Source of the DNA: Melampsora larici-populina 98AG31
Lineage: Eukaryota > Basidiomycota > Pucciniomycetes > Pucciniales > Melampsoraceae
Direction: 5' to 3'
DNA: 64,000 bases
Assembly (NCBI RefSeq): GCF_000204055.1
Contig: NW_006768790.1
Location: 934,372 to 998,371, forward strand
This document shows positions 1 to 11,317 of this stretch, piece after piece. Made by a program: the position numbers and the translations under genes. Under the pieces are notes generated by a model. The model worked only from the letters and a program-made list of their open reading frames with translations, did no database searches and was not told the DNA's origin. The number at the start of each line of letters is the position of its first letter. Within the stretch, counting starts at the first letter, position 1.

Positions 1-326
1 TAATCTTCCTTCTCATACATAAGCATGCAAATTGTTGATAATCCTTCGGTTCCATCAGATAAAGTTACTATAGCACCCTCTTTTACGTGTCACAAAATAA
101 GATATATACTTCTCCTTTTTCCGATTGACAAGCCACCGCCACTCATTTTTTCCACACATTCATTCCAGTGAATTCTAACTCCTAGACTCGCCTCCTGCGC
201 AGTCAACAGCTCTCGACATCTCCTTTTCTTTTAATTTTCAAACTGTCTTCATTTGATCCATTCTCTCCTCCCCTCTCCTGGAGCAGTGACAAGGAATCAC
301 CAAAGAATAACTCGTCATACTTCAGA

Positions 327-2442
327 ATGTCAAACCGATATAGTAATCTAGAACCCAACGGTAGACCGACGAAGGCCGCCAAACCCAACAAGAAATGGAC
401 TTGGATCAGCATAGCCATTGTCTTAGCACTCTGTGCGATTGTCATCCCTGTCGTTGTCGTCCTTTTCAATCGGGATCATTCTAATACCCGAGCATCCTCC
501 CGATCTTCATCTTCAACCAACAAGAACTTGTCTAATTCTACTAGTACTAGTACATTGAAGTTGGCACCTAAGAAGAAATGGAACTTTTCTAATGACAAGT
601 TGATCGGACTTAATTTAGGAAATTGGTTGATCCTTGAGGTGTGTTTTTCGTTTTTCGTTTTTACCTTTTTTGGGTTTGAGAATATCCTGTTTCACACCTC
701 TCTTTCGGCATGAGTATGTTCGAAAGCTAATCGATTGTTTTTGCTTCTAATTTGAAATACTTTTAGAGATGGATGAATGAAGACTGGTTTACTGATAATG
801 CTGGTCCTCATAGTTGGGATGAATGGGACTTCACTACTGCTCTCGGTCCCAAAGCTGTTGACGTTCTCGAAGTGAGCTCCGAATGTCCAATCTCTTTGTT
901 GCAGATTCCTCCGTCCCTTCGGAGTTGAACACAACGATCGAGAAACGCACATCATTTGAAAAGTAACTGATCTTCTTCATCGCTTTCTTTTCAACTAAAG
1001 GAACATTGGTCGACTTGGGTCACAGAAGCGGATGTCGAACGTGCTTATCAAGCAGGTATCAATACTTTCAGGGTTCCCGTTCCGTTCTGGGTAAGTGTGT
1101 CTTGTCCCTTCTAGAAGCCACAGGACGTTGAAGTTTCTTATGGGGTCCTGGTTTTGGATTAGATGTGGATTCCTACTACTGGCTCTGAACCTTACTTAGC
1201 CGGACGACAAATGGCTCATTTTGAAAGACTTTGTTCATACGCTTATGCTCGTGATATGTACATCATCATCGATCTTCATGGATTACCCGGCTCTCAAAAT
1301 GGCGAACAACAATCTGGAAGGAGTTGAGTTGGATTTTTTCTCTCCTTCCCGTATTATCTTGTGCTGATGTAAATCGTTCTGGTATTTAGACACTACTAGT
1401 CCTACATTCTGGCAACCTTTGCAACAGGCTAGATCAGATCAAACAGTCAAAGCTGTTGTAGATTGGCTAGCACAATCGCCTTACGCTAGTATCATCAGTG
1501 CTATTGAAGCTGTGAATGAACCTAGACCTTATACTCCTTCACAACTCGCCATGCTTCGATCATACTATGAGCGAACTTACAAAACTATCCAAACTCTTGG
1601 TGCAAATGCACCTGCCATGATGTTTGCAGATGTACGTTTTCCATATTCACATTTAAAATCAGAATTGGAGTCTTCTCTAACAAAAAGAACCCCTTTGTCT
1701 TGTTGTAGGGATTCGTCAAAGGAGATAAATTCTCATATTGGTACGATTTTGCTAAATCACATCAAACCGATCCACCTAGTTTGATCTTCACAGATCATCC
1801 TTATCCTGGTTATTTCCCAGCTCAAAATAATACCAGAGACATCTTTAATCAAACTTGTACAGATGCTGCAAAATATATCAATTTCCCTGTACCTACTGCT
1901 ATTACTGAATGGAGTTTAAGAACCGGTATTCAAAATTCTACATTCGAAAAAGAGTATTATTCTTATCAACTTACGTAAGTGATCTTGATCACCAGTCTTG
2001 TTCGAAATCTTGGACTGATAGATTCTTCCTTTTTTGTAGTGCTTGGACTTGGTTCGCTGGATCCTGTTTCTGGTCTATTCGGGCATTAGATTCAAAGATC
2101 TCAGTCTTAGCCGATCCAGTAGCTCAATACCAATGGTCATTTGAATCACTCTTAGCCAGAGGATCGATTCCAACTCCCAACATCAATGGAACAACCAAAG
2201 ATACCAAAGCGATCACCACCCAATTCATCACCGATCTCGGTACCCCTTGTGGACCTGCTCCCGCGTTAAATTCAGGAGCCGGGATCCCACAAACTGCTGC
2301 AGCTGCAGCTGCTGTAACTGCTGCTCAAGAAGCTGAAGCTTTGATACCCAAATTAGAAGCTGATGAATTAGCCGCTGCTAAGAGTTTTGGATTAGTTGGT
2401 ATCGGATCTGATGCTGTGATGGTCTCTGCTAAATCAAAATGA
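327..2442 (+). CDS. Membrane-anchored glucan exo-1,3-beta-glucosidase (GH5 family), 7 exons
   Basis: Exons 327-638, 767-871, 1001-1090, 1163-1322, 1390-1631, 1709-1974 and 2040-2442 join to 525 residues with all phases consistent. A short basic cytoplasmic N-terminus is followed by one membrane segment (about residues 26-47) and a Ser/Thr-rich stalk, so this is a type II membrane enzyme with its catalytic domain outside. The domain opens with GLNLGNWL and contains FRVPVPFW and IIIDLHGLPGSQNG. The acid/base Glu is E266 in NEP and the nucleophile is E370 in ITEWS. The family removes glucose from non-reducing ends of beta-1,3-glucan in wall remodelling. The C-terminal tail after the last domain Cys is Ala-rich with repeated Glu-Ala blocks and is not part of the usual fold. 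The start is the first in-frame ATG before the membrane segment. Confident family call; exact substrate is inferred. Confidence 0.93.
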
Positions 2443-3361
2443 ATTATATAATGTAATTTTTTTCATCTTCATCTTCAATTGAATCTCGGGAAGTTTTTTT
2501 TTTGGTTTTGGTTTTGGTAATCATGAGGGATTTGATTGGACATTCGTATTGAGTTGAGCTATTGGTATTCGTAGTGATGTCTTTCTTTATCTTATCGTTC
2601 ACTTTGACCTCTTTCTCTCTGTTAACTTTGAGTACTGAAATGTTGAGTACTAATAGGTTGCAAAAATAATAAGACAAAAAAATCCAACTCTCATGACGTG
2701 TCCTATATGCATTCAAGCATGTGTTCAATGTGATCTTTCTGAGTCAGGATGTCCATCTTGCATTCTTCAGTGGGATATGGCCTTGACCAAATTCTTGTGA
2801 GCATCATATAAAGTGTACAACGGAAAAGTGATGCGTTTTTGGCACATAACCATCGAAACACTGCAACGTCTTTTCTACCGTATGTCCTGAAGGTCCAAAA
2901 AGTATGTCTGGAGCCCCCAAGAGATCATTCACAAAGAACGTTGACTTCGGACCCGACAGGTTTTGCCGAAGAGTCATCAGGAGGACTCGAAAGGATCTTT
3001 CATAAGTGAGCAACGCAAACGAAAGGCTTGCAAGAACCTCTCAACAAAATGAAGCCAGAAGCCCTACGAAGCATAGAGAAACACCCCATGAACGTTTGTG
3101 TTGAACTTGGAGTTGCAGACAAAATTTGGGAGAGAGAATGCCACTTCAGCTGCAGATTGAACGAGTTTGGCCCCGTCGACGAGCTGTTTCGGATATTCAG
3201 AGGTCACCCCGGGAGCCCGAGACTGTATTCAGTAAGCCGATCACCCACTTTTTTTGGTCGATGGGCATTTTTTTCATCAACCAACCTCCAGATTCATCAA
3301 AAGGACATTTCAACTTAAACCTCAATTCAAAACTCAGCTCATCAACTCAAATCAAAATAAG
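2443..3361. other. Intergenic spacer between the glucanase and eIF6 genes
   Basis: No recognisable gene. The first 300 bp are T-rich and suit the 3' untranslated region of the glucanase. The segment just before 3362 is A-rich and suits the eIF6 leader. Short open frames on both strands between 2804 and 3318 have no family signature. Confidence 0.5.
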
Positions 3362-4410
3362 ATGGCCGTCCGTTGTCGATTCGAAGCCTCATCAGATATT
3401 GGCGTGTTTTCTACTTTGACAAACTCTTACTGCCTTGCATCACTTTCAACCGGTTCTACCAATTTCTTTTCCACATTCGAATCTGAATTGAGTGAAGTGA
3501 TTCCAGTTATTCACACTACTATCGCTGGAACTCGTATCATTGGTCGTTTGACGTGTGGTAAGCATCTGTTGATCTTGGCTTTCAAATCAACGCGAAGAAC
3601 AAAATAATTGACAACTTACACATCAATGTCTTACGTTTACATATATGTCTAGGTAACCGACATGGTTTATTAGTTCCTGCAACTACAACAGATCAGGAAC
3701 TTCAACATCTTCGAAACTCTCTTCCTGATTCAGTGGCAATGCAGCGGGTAGAAGAACGACTTTCAGCGCTTGGAAATGTAATTGCTTGTAACGATTATGT
3801 TGCATTAGTACAGTACGTTCTGTCTATTTGAACCATTTTCATCGAATGAAACTGATTCTTGGTGTCTTATTCTTCAAGTCCAGATATTGACCGTGAAACA
3901 GAAGAGATTATTGCAGATGTACTCAAAGTTGAAGTTTTTAGACAAACGGTAGCTAATAACGTTTTAGTTGGATCTTATTGTGCACTTTCTAATCAAGGAG
4001 CATTAGTACACCCAAAAACAACTATTCAAGCACAAGACGAACTGAGTAGTTTGCTACAAGTTCCTCTGGTTGTCAGTTTTCTTCCTCCTTTTGCTAAAAT
4101 CTGTATTCCAAACGTCAATTACTTAATTCTATTCTTACTTGATTCTATTCTACAGGCTGGAACAGTCAATCGGGGTTCCGACGTTATTGGAGCTGGAATG
4201 GTAGTTAACGATTGGTGTGCATTTACAGGGCAAGTATTTATATCCCTCCTCTTAAAAGATACGCCAAACTTACTTTCGTTTCTTCGAGAATACAGACTAG
4301 ACACAACGGCTACCGAAGTATCTGTGATTGAAGCTGCCTTTAAACTGCAAGGACAAGATACATCAGCCATTGAAGGCATGAGAGCCACTTTGATCGATCA
4401 GTTTGCATAG
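3362..4410 (+). CDS. TIF6: Eukaryotic translation initiation factor 6 (60S anti-association factor), 5 exons
   Basis: Exons 3362-3557, 3653-3812, 3879-4071, 4156-4229 and 4296-4410 give exactly 245 residues, the length usual for the family. The protein binds the 60S subunit, is needed for its biogenesis in the nucleolus, and blocks premature joining with 40S. Family landmarks are present: the MAVRCRFE start, EIGVF-like [55 protein letters not shown] and the [22 protein letters not shown] segment near the end. The fourth intron starts with GC (GCAAGT) rather than GT, because only that junction restores the conserved FTGLDTT. Introns 3 (84 bp) and 4 (66 bp) are multiples of three without stops, so their retention would leave the frame open. 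The ATG at 3362 matches the conserved N-terminus. Confidence 0.96.
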
Positions 4411-5420
4411 TTGTTCTATCACTTCCTTTGCCCACCAATGCATTTTATCATGTCCCTATGCTACTCCGACTTTGTGTTGTTTCTCTTAAAGCTTGATTCA
4501 CATTACTTTGCGGCTAAGTGTGAAGAATTTAATACCTCTTAAAAATTGATGAACCACTGATCACATGTCTTTTGGTCCTCGTGTAAATACACTGAATATA
4601 TTTAAACGGAGCCCAGTGTGTGGGCAAAAACTACGTAGCAGGAATTTTTCATCACATAGGGAATACTTGCGATCTTGTTCCAAAAACAGCATATGGTCAT
4701 TGGTGACACCTCACCAAAATATAATGAACCTGAATGTCCAAATTATGCTCTTGCCACAGCCAAGAAATGCTTGGCATGGCTTAGATTGTCTTGAATGTGT
4801 GTGTGGCAACAGACTAGTAACAGCTTAAATCAACTGTACTTTGTTTTTTTGGAGTAATGTAAAATCTATTTGAAGACACAGTTTTATTTCATACATATGC
4901 TCAGGTTTTGAGCTGCTTGCTTATGGCCATGGCTGCCTTCATCCCTCAATTTCACAGTGTCACCTGTGTTTTGAGGTTTCAGATACAACGGATGCAATCA
5001 GTTATAGTCTTGTCAAAACCAGAGAGTCAGACTGCCTATATATCAAAAGCTCATTGTAATGTGATAAGAATCACAGCTGAAAATTTCACAAATGATTGGT
5101 TCTTATCTGAAAACTATCTTGTTGAACATTCTCCCAATTACAAGTATTTTTTTCAACCCTGCTTGTTAGTCCTTTGTTCCTACTTGAAGTTGGAGACAGT
5201 AACAAGATAAGTCAAAGCTTGGATATCATATCTCATGATAGTCATACACCTATAGAAGACAATGTCAATATGATCCACAGGCAGAGAAAGTGGTCACAAA
5301 AGCTATCAATGAGATTTACCAACCAATGTCTCATACTTTCAAGGCATTACCTACAGTGAACAAATTGTACCTCGAGATTTGTTATGGGAATGATCTTAAG
5401 CCTCAGCATGTAAAATATTG
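4411..5420. other. Gene-free spacer downstream of eIF6
   Basis: AT-rich DNA with short open frames lacking family motifs. The first part includes the eIF6 3' end. I see no RNA gene or complete element here. Confidence 0.45.
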
Positions 5421-5428
5421 GTCAAAAG

Positions 5429-5979
5429 TCAGCCTGAGCCCCGACGGGGAATTGTCGGGGACTAGCTTGCCCGGACCTCGACCTGGCGGGTGGAAGGCCT
5501 CCCCAATCCTGTTCTCGGGTCCCTGATCGGGGTTTTTTGCCAAAAACTGGCTGCCCGAACCCCGAGCGGGTTCCCCGGCGGGTCCCCGAGCCCCCGCCAA
5601 AAACTGTCTCTCACCCATGGGTCAAACACCGTCCCGGTCTATTTATCTATAGATCTGCAAAAAGGACCGTGCAACGTGTCTAATCCGGCTGAATTGGGGT
5701 GTTTGGGCATCTGGGGCAGGAGCCGAGGTGCCTTGAGGGTGCAGCTCAGCCCTCATTACAGCCTGCTACTGCCTACTAGGTGGGTTTTTTATTGTCGAAT
5801 AGGTGGTTACACACCAGATTTTCCCCGTCGGCAAACTGGTTTTTCCAAATTGTCAGCCCGACTCCCGACTCGCGGGAATCCCCGACCACCGGGGGCTTCA
5901 AAAGCTTTGCCCAAACCCCTTACCGATTGGGGGCCACGTCGGGGTCCCTGATTGGGATCAGCTTCGGGGCTCAGGCTGA
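5429..5979. mobile_element. GC-rich non-autonomous hAT-type element (MITE) with perfect 8-bp TSD
   Basis: The element begins TCAGCCTGAGCCCCGA and ends with the exact reverse complement of those 16 bases. It is flanked on both sides by GTCAAAAG (5421-5428 and 5980-5987), an 8-bp target-site duplication of the kind made by hAT transposases. The 551-bp body is strikingly GC-rich against its AT-rich surroundings and has no transposase. Open frames inside it are by-products of its composition. The TIR differs from that of the complete hAT at 56171, so it belongs to another family. Confidence 0.85.
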
Positions 5980-5987
5980 GTCAAAAG

Positions 5988-7424
5988 ATCCTTATAAGAT
6001 ACCTCAAAACATACAGTCAGCCAAATCTCTGGTGGATTGAGGGTGTCTGACACTTGATCATGGTAAACCATAAGGAAGCTCTTTTAGACATGGGTGGAGT
6101 CTTTGGACCCAAATTCAGTAGATCCTTAAAAGATTCAACCAACACATGCACAGTGACAATCTGTACTATTATGACTTTATTTTTGGGAATGGGTCATCAC
6201 AGATTTGTGAAAAAATGAAGGCTTGAGAAGGGATCACATTTTGTCATCACATGAAGCTGAATGAATGTTGAAGGTTGAGAAATCTTGGAACCTGCAGAAA
6301 AAAGGTGAGACAAAAACATCTTGAGTGAATTATGAGGAGATGAGTCAACAAGAGATTTGAAATTGTACAGGGTCAACTTGACAAAAACATCAGATTTCAG
6401 GAGCAATTTGAGGGTAGATTGCTCAGTTTCCTTGAGATTTATTTCTATAGGTCTGTGTGTTGATAGAGGCAAACAAAAAGTATCTTGGATCAACAAATAT
6501 TCATAAATGGGGGGAAAAGATTTATGAGGAAGGAAATTTTCTCCTGCAAAAGCTCATTCCCCTCACAGGCAAAAGTGTTTCTTGTTGTCATAATTCCCTT
6601 TCTGCACTGACAGTGTTCAAGGAGCATCATGGGGCTTGGATAGGTTTAGAAAAATATGGAAGGGGTCAGCCCTGAGCCCAGATTACAGGATCACAGGCTA
6701 ACAGTACCACATGTAATATTACATTATTGTATAAAGCTATAAGTACATCTCAAGCACTGCCAACATCTTATCATCAGATTGTTAAATTTGATTTAACAGC
6801 TGGCAGCAATATCCAAGGACTCATCAGATAGATGGGTACCAAGGAGATCATCTGAGGTAGAAGGAACCACTCAACATCTGAGGATTCCTCAGACAATCAA
6901 GTATTGAGGAAAACAATATTAAAAGTTTAACTTGGCCAGATACAAGCAATCAAATATATCCTTGGAAAATTCCTGTCCAAATTAATATCATACATTAACA
7001 TTGGACAGCCTTATCTGAGGTGACCTCGGTGTGCCTTATCCAAGGTAATATAAAAGCACACCATCCGGTTTGATGAAAATTCATCATCAATCTTTTCAGG
7101 CCAATTTAATTTAACTCTGTCAATTTCTCTTCAGGTTGGCTGAAGCTCATTGTTGTCACAGAAAGGGAAATTTCAGAATCCTTTGACCAAGGTCTCCACA
7201 AATGATGAAAATCAGTGGACAAATAAAAATTAAAGGAAAGGAAGCTTTTTATTAACAATCAATACCCTAGGAATGATGTGATGTCATCATCAGGACAAAA
7301 TTGAAAAACACAAGGACTCAACAAAAACCCAGAAACACAGGGAATCACTACGTAGGATTTCAACTTGCATACAAAATCAAGTTCAAATCCGTACTTGATT
7401 CCAAAATCAAAATGAAATACTAGG
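5988..7424. other. Gene-free repeat-derived spacer
   Basis: No convincing gene. It holds one copy of a dispersed repeat (6664-6760). A stretch at about 6960-7150 with a TATAAAAG-like box looks like a transposon promoter or LTR, but I could not define terminal repeats or a target duplication for it. Confidence 0.4.
6664..6760 (-). repeat. Dispersed repeat, copy 1 (reverse orientation)
   Basis: Read on the minus strand this matches 35636-35728. A variable AT-rich part with the shared words TTGAGATGTA and TAATATTACAT is followed by TGTTAGCC, GTCCTGTAAT-like and CAGGGCTGAC. A shorter copy of the second half lies at 33988-34033. No coding capacity is visible. Confidence 0.6.
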
Positions 7425-7690
7425 TCATGAATTTGAATTCAAACTTGAATGCAAATTCAAATTCAAATTCAGATGCAAGACTGGATTTCAACACAGAACC
7501 TGTTTGAATGAAAAATCTATCCACATTCAAAGAAGCCAAACTTGACTTCAAGATCAAATCCGAATGAAAACTATCCAATAATCCCACTTGAAAATTGTTG
7601 AATTGAACTTCATCTTCACACCTGAAACTTTGACAGCAACATATGCCAGTACAAATTTGGATACACAATATGGAGTCATACAAATTTGAT
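7425..7690. repeat. Degenerate (TTCAAA)-type hexamer tract
   Basis: Densely repeated variants of AAATTC/TTCAAA/CTTGAA with a rough 6-base period, for example the run of three AAATTC units near 7457-7472. It is low-complexity DNA related in style to the tract at 8150-8500. Confidence 0.6.
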
Positions 7691-8149
7691 TTTGAATTTC
7701 AAATCTTTGCCCAAATTAACTTTGTGAAGGACTTATCCTCATGGTCACTCATTAAAGAGGATATCTTCAATTGATACATTAGATGCTTTGGTCATTTTGA
7801 CTTCTTTTTCATTTGTGGTTTTGTATTCATCAAAACATTCTTTTACCAGGAACAATATATCCATGTGGTGGAGTAATGGAGGCGGACAAGAAGTATTGAT
7901 GGAATTGTATCATCAATCCACCTTGTACAAGCTTAATTCAGGGAAACCTCACAAATATCTTCAGCACATATATATAACAAGAATAGAGATGGAATACATC
8001 AACATAATCAAGGTAAGAAATCCACAAGGACTTACAAGAAATATCAAATTTGACTTTAATTGTTTTGTATCACAGCTATCAGAGGCAAAAAAAACTGTGT
8101 AATGAAATGCAAAACAAAACAATTGGTTTGGTTCACCTGAAGAGTTAAG

Positions 8150-8500
8150 ACCAAAGTCAAAGTCAAAGTCAAGCTTGTTGGAGTCAAAGTTGAACTCGTA
8201 TAAGTCAACATTGGAGTTGAGGCCAAATTCGAATTTGAAGTCAAAGTTGCAGTTGCAGTTGCAGTTGCCACCACAGTCAAACTTGTTGACCTTGAAGTCA
8301 AACCTGTCAAAGTCAAACTTGTTGAACAGCGTAACCGCGCTGGGTGATTGCTTGTTGAATCCGGGAGATTGGATCAGTAAGCATGGTACCGGCAGCGAGT
8401 TGAACTTGAGCTCTAATTTCAATTCTAGTGATTGTCTTTTGGGGGTATACTCAATGTGAAACTGAATGTGAAGCTGGATGTGAAGTTGAATGTAAATGCA
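8150..8500. repeat. Degenerate AAGTCA/AGTTGA/AGTTGC hexamer tract
   Basis: A long imperfect 6-base periodicity: AAAGTC units at 8154-8172, three GTTGCA units near 8246-8266, then AAGTCAAAC units, and TGTGAAG(C/T)TG units near 8456-8490. A minus-strand open frame of about 200 codons across it (7961-8584) encodes only FDFD/NCNC-type low-complexity peptide, so I treat it as a repeat by-product. Confidence 0.65.
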
Positions 8501-8512
8501 AAACATATTAAA

Positions 8513-9334
8513 ATGGAGCGCACTATTTGGTGCCCGGTTTTGAAAATACCCAATTCCCCCTTTCTTTGGTACTTTCCCGCACATTCAATCCAAATTTGGC
8601 CGCGGCCACAGCAATTATGAGAAACCAGGCATTAGCCTGAAAACAGTTTGCCACATCTCACCTCTCTTGCTTAGCATTTCTCCTAACTTGAAGACAACAT
8701 ACCAATATCAAATCAGACCACCATCTGTCATAATAATGAATCTTTTAAGAAAATCACTTCTACAGATCTTGAACAACCGGTGCTGCAACCTTCTCATCTC
8801 CAATTCTGAGGATGAAAAAATATTGAAACAAACATTTATCTTCTTTGAACTTCTATTTTGACTGATTACAGTTGAAGTTGTATCTTATGACCTTCTTATC
8901 ATTATTGTATTCAGCCTCATCATATTTCAATCAATCCTGAGTCAAATGATTGTTGTGAATGTATCTTATTTTTTTATTCTGGTTGATCTTGATTAGAATG
9001 ATTGTTTGAACTTGTATCTTTTTGCCCTTGGTCGTTTCTGGGTACAACAATTGTTCATTTTATTTGAACTTTATGCCTGTTAATCATCTCACTCCAGGAT
9101 TCCATTGCAATTGGGGGTTTTGAAATAGGACCTACAAATTAAGACAATGTATTTCAAAAACTATCAACAATGAGCTAGAACTATGGGCAATTATGCTTGT
9201 CATTATTGAACCGTGGTCTAACTCGACTTGTGTGTGCGATTAAAAACCAGTTTGAAACAGGGCTACAGAAAAATGCAAAATTCAAAAACCAGGTGTTGTG
9301 TTTTCAAAACCAGGCACCAAATAGTGTGATCCAT
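8513..9334. mobile_element. TIR element of about 0.8 kb, no coding capacity
   Basis: Both ends carry the same inverted sequence. The left begins ATGGAGCGCACTATTTGGTG and the right, read in reverse complement, begins ATGGATCACACTATTTGGTG. Homology then continues through CCGGTTTTGAAAATAC against CTGGTTTTGAAAACAC, about 36 bp with few mismatches. I could not find a convincing target-site duplication, so the outer boundary may be a few bases off. There is no transposase. Superfamily is undetermined. Confidence 0.6.
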
Positions 9335-9440
9335 TCAAGAGTTTCTGCCAATGCAAAAATTAGATGAATTTATTTATGCACAATTCTGTCAGCAAAAACA
9401 ACAGCCAAGCCTGATTTGAGTGGGCTGGCTATTAATACTA

Positions 9441-9557
9441 AACAAGGTGGAATGAGCACTGAGAGGAATCACTCATCCTGCCATTGAGTGATCAGGCTTA
9501 CGTTGTTGTTATGTCAGATAGCTCACCTTGTCACTGTGTGAGTCATTCCACCTTGTT
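9441..9557. repeat. Small inverted-repeat (fold-back) unit
   Basis: AACAAGGTGGAATGA at 9441-9455 is exactly inverted at 9543-9557, separated by 87 bp that contain a second weaker ACTCA/TGAGT pairing. It may be a tiny MITE remnant. The adjacent spacers (9335-9440 and 9558-9927) show nothing else. Confidence 0.55.
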
Positions 9558-9927
9558 ATGATAAGGATCATATTGGGTGGAGCTCACACTGGCTGGCATG
9601 TGTAGCTCACATTGGGTATGGCAATGTAGACAGTGTGTGTTTTATTAATTCATGTAAGTGTCACATGCCACCTGCCACGTGGTGTAGTCCTACCAGGAAT
9701 GAATTTACAACCGGTTGGAATTGGACTATTTTTTTAAATTATACCTAAGAAATCAGATCCTGGTGTGACTGGAAATGGTGGTTGATCTTGATATTTTTCT
9801 TGAACTTGTAAAATATCAAAAAAGTTCATTCCAGTGCAACTAATGGATCAAAATCACATCAGATTAAGATTTCTTTGACTTAGGGCCCATTTTGTTGCCA
9901 GAGATTATCATATACTACAGTAAAAGT

Positions 9928-10271
9928 AGGACCCCGGAAAGCTCCCCCTGAACCAACCAACGTAAAACCCGGATTTTGAGAATTTTCATGTCTAAAAATA
10001 CCGGACTTTTGGAGCTTTCATACTAAATTGGTCGGTAAAATTTCAGCACAAAAATGAGCCCCCAGCTACAAAGCTATGGTTTGGTGGCTTTATGTAGTGC
10101 CAAAAATGTTGGTGTGAAGATGAGATTTTGAAAATCATACCGGGCACATTTGTAAGATGAATTACTAACAAGCCATTTTCATACCAGTTTGGTTGGTAAC
10201 ATGACCAAATCTCGACCACTCAAATCATACCAACCACGTTGGTAGGTTTAAGGGGAGCTTTCCGGGGTCCT
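9928..10271. mobile_element. 344-bp non-autonomous TIR element with near-perfect 8-bp TSD
   Basis: The ends AGGACCCCGGAAAGCTCCCC and their reverse complement match over 20 bases. Flanks are GTAAAAGT (9920-9927) and GTAAGAGT (10272-10279), an 8-bp duplication with one later mismatch. This fits hAT. The interior is non-coding and contains repeated ACCAACC/GGTTGGT-type words. Confidence 0.75.
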
Positions 10272-10279
10272 GTAAGAGT

Positions 10280-11315
10280 GTAATTCATTAATTTACCTGA
10301 AAATACAGTAAAATTTGGAACTGACAATTAATTGCAAGTTGAGAGGTAATGGGTGGTTTTCAGAAATAATTGTTTGGTAACTCAGAACCACCAATCCTAC
10401 AATTTCACTTTTGCATACAATCATGCTTCCAAACCAACAATGTTGGTGAATTTTATCAGAACCCAGTGCTATAGAGAATCAAGATCATGCAATGCACTCT
10501 CCTTAGGAGATACTTACTTGTTTGTTGGTCAAGAGCTTGTGTGGTATGTACCTCTGACATTTTACATGCAATCAATTGTCCCTTGGTCACTTTGTCTCGC
10601 ACAAGTTGATCTTGTTATAGTATCATCACACATTTTGTATTGTTGAAATAATGTTCATCATCATTTTGTCTTCATCTTCCTACAATGCTGGCTTATCTCA
10701 TGTGATACATCACCAGCTTCATGTGGTTTCAAATCACAAAAGTCATCTCAAATCTCTTTGATTGCTCTGTTAAGATTTTTCACGGATCAGCTGTGCCTAA
10801 TAATTCATAACCCTCATGGACCTGCTCAATGAGGCATGGAAATCAAGGAAGGGATTGAAGTGGTGATGAGTTGAATCAAGAGAAGCATTGGAGAGAAGAT
10901 GAGAATTGAGATGAGTTGGAACGAAGATGAGATGACTTTGTCCAAAGAACTGATGATGTCAATTGGAGATGCAATGAGATCAAAGAGAAGTTGATCAAAG
11001 ACGTGATGAAGTTGAAGAAGTGATGCAGTGATAGAAGGTGATATGTACTGGAGTGGGTCAAAGAGGTGTTGATTGAGGTGATGAGAGGTGATGAATAGAT
11101 ACATGTGTTCTGTAGATGGTGGTGAGCTGTGGTCAGGCAAAGAGGTGAATTTTTGACAAGTGCCCTTATCACATACAGAATTGATCCAATTACAATTGAA
11201 ATAAACAGAAAAAGGGGTTGATGAAGATAATTCAGATTATGAGATCATTGACCAAATAATGTGGTACAATAATCTGTATATTTGGGCTACCAAACAGCAA
11301 AGAATTTGTTGTGAT
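10280..11315. other. Gene-free spacer with purine-rich repeat
   Basis: No gene recognised. From about 10850 to 11110 the plus strand is a degenerate GATGAG/GTTGAAG purine-rich tract. Its complement gives two overlapping minus-strand open frames (10826-11172) made of Ser/Leu/His-rich low-complexity peptide, which I do not consider genes. Confidence 0.5.
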
Positions 11316-11317
11316 TA

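Noticed and set aside
4222..4310. GT donor (GTATTT at 4234) for eIF6 intron 4
   Set aside because: It would put a Gln after FTG and leave no acceptor in phase with the conserved LDTT. The GC donor four bases upstream fits exactly.
5403..6040. Several Pro/Gly-rich open frames on both strands
   Set aside because: They lie inside the GC-rich hAT MITE and overlap each other in all frames, with no domain signature.
7961..8584. Minus-strand open frame of 207 codons
   Set aside because: Its peptide is low-complexity (FDFD, NCNCN, LHIQLHIQ) produced by the hexamer-periodic repeat, and it crosses a TIR element boundary.
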